Below, in pieces: positions 6,343-6,923 of a DNA stretch of 6,923 bases. The stretch covers positions 2,346 to 9,268 of the forward strand of contig DUGS01000033.1 in assembly GCA_013331265.1 (NCBI GenBank), in the 5' to 3' direction. Under the pieces are notes generated by a model that saw only the letters and a list, made by a program, of their open reading frames with translations, did no database searches and had not been told where the DNA came from. Origin of the DNA: Methanosarcina sp. GTDB taxonomy: Archaea; Halobacteriota; Methanosarcinia; Methanosarcinales; Methanosarcinaceae. Positions within the stretch are counted from its first letter, which is position 1; each line of letters begins with the position of its first letter. The position numbers and the translations under genes are program-made.

Positions 6343-6516
6343 AGGTTCCAGGGGTATGATTATGCCAGTTTTGAGGGTTTTTAAGGCTTGCATGGTCATG
6401 CCTCCCGGGAAATTAGGGACCTGTAAATTATGTGAAAGGATAAAGCTTCTGGGGCAGGAGTTACCCTGGCAAAATCTGTGCACAATAATTAATTTTTGGA
6501 GAATTTTGGTGATTAC

Positions 6517-6923
6517 ATGGGTAAAAAATCAGTAAAGCTATTTGTCATTTTTTCAATTTTAGTCCTGCTTTCAGGACCCGGACTTGCAGATAGTTTCCAT
6601 TTGCCTGGTCAGGATAAAATTATAGAGAAAAGGATTGGCTGGTCAGGGATACTCGTGTATTATGTGCCATACTATGCCTGGCATGATAACCCGGAGGAAA
6701 CAATCTTTCTGCTCTCTAAATTAAATGAAGAATCCCTTACAAATTGTACAAATCCTGAAAGCCCTGTATACGATCCCAATGTGTTAAAAGCATATGGAAA
6801 TGTTCCGGAAATTAAAAATGCCTCCCAGCTGGCTGAGTTCAGTTCAACCCTGCAGGCTGTAAGAGATAGTTCTATTCATGAGGTAAAGTCGTATCTTTAT
6901 CCTGATGGCCCGATAGTTGACTA
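6517..6923 (+). CDS. Secreted protein of unknown family, N-terminal part (cut by window end)
   Basis: The frame is open from ATG 6517 to the right edge: 135 complete codons plus two bases. The N terminus is a clear Sec-type signal peptide, with a basic start (MGKKSVK), a hydrophobic core (8-18) and a small-residue region ending GLA at 22-24, so cleavage after A24 is likely. The mature part starts DSFHLPGQ and contains an aromatic patch (VYYVPYYAW, 47-55). It has two archaeal N-glycosylation sequons, NCT (76-78) and NAS (101-103), consistent with an exposed or surface-layer-associated protein. GGTGAT (6508-6513) just before the ATG matches the 3' part of the archaeal Shine-Dalgarno sequence at a suitable distance, and GGAGA lies further up at 6498-6502. 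I do not recognise the family, and the missing C terminus may hold the informative domains or a membrane anchor. A pseudogene cannot be excluded, but the visible frame shows no damage. Confidence 0.75.
   Translation, partial: MGKKSVKLFVIFSILVLLSGPGLADSFHLPGQDKIIEKRIGWSGILVYYVPYYAWHDNPEETIFLLSKLNEESLTNCTNPESPVYDPNVLKAYGNVPEIKNASQLAEFSSTLQAVRDSSIHEVKSYLYPDGPIVD

Larger units (their letters stand above)
5928..6516. other. 589-bp spacer with no convincing gene
   Basis: Both strands were read and no tRNA-like cloverleaf, known RNA gene, insertion sequence or recognisable gene remnant was found. The two small ORFs here (6075-6284 plus, 6298-6483 minus) lack ribosome binding sites and family features. 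What can be seen is the 9-bp tandem repeat, T-rich tracts at 6023-6030 and 6132-6138, a TTTTTTTATATTG stretch (6132-6144) that could also serve as a TATA box, a better CTTATATA box at 6276-6283, and an 8-bp inverted repeat at 6306-6342. The right half is probably the promoter and leader of the secreted-protein gene. Confidence 0.5.

Noticed and set aside
6298..6483. 61-codon minus-strand ORF with GTG start in the same spacer
   Set aside because: No Shine-Dalgarno before the GTG, no family features, and it lies antisense to the probable leader of the secreted-protein gene.

Overview
The window looks like a chromosomal segment of a methanogenic archaeon, most likely a Methanosarcina. Three things point there. 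The chorismate synthase reads like the Methanosarcina form. The large sensor kinase opens with a MEDS domain, a family associated with methanogens and methylotrophs. The spacers are long and A+T-rich and hold archaeal TATA-like elements rather than bacterial -35/-10 pairs. The assignment rests on reading the sequence, not on a database search.

Layout from left to right: (1) a 131-residue DUF1232 (YkvA-like) small membrane protein on the minus strand, after a short direct repeat at the left edge; (2) a 291-bp divergent spacer; (3) a plus-strand pair separated by 5 bp, made of a cation diffusion facilitator (CDF) metal transporter and chorismate synthase (aroC); (4) a 369-bp A+T-rich spacer with TATA-like sequences, an 11-bp tandem repeat and a short upstream ORF that ends in TAG; (5) a 947-residue cytosolic sensor histidine kinase, MEDS-PAS-PAS-PAS-PAS-HisKA_2-HATPase; (6) a 589-bp spacer with no convincing gene; (7) the first 135 codons of a secreted protein of unknown family, cut by the right edge.

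Functionally this is a mixed neighbourhood. AroC makes chorismate for aromatic amino acids. The CDF protein probably exports zinc or a similar divalent metal and is likely co-transcribed with aroC, with no evident biochemical link. The kinase stands alone, with no response regulator in the window, as is common for archaeal sensor kinases. No mobile element, CRISPR array, tRNA or rRNA was seen. I found no clear undescribed multi-gene system. The most interesting part is the kinase and its leader: a cysteine-rich first PAS domain, a PAS duplication, and an in-frame amber codon just upstream, notable because Methanosarcina can read UAG as pyrrolysine.
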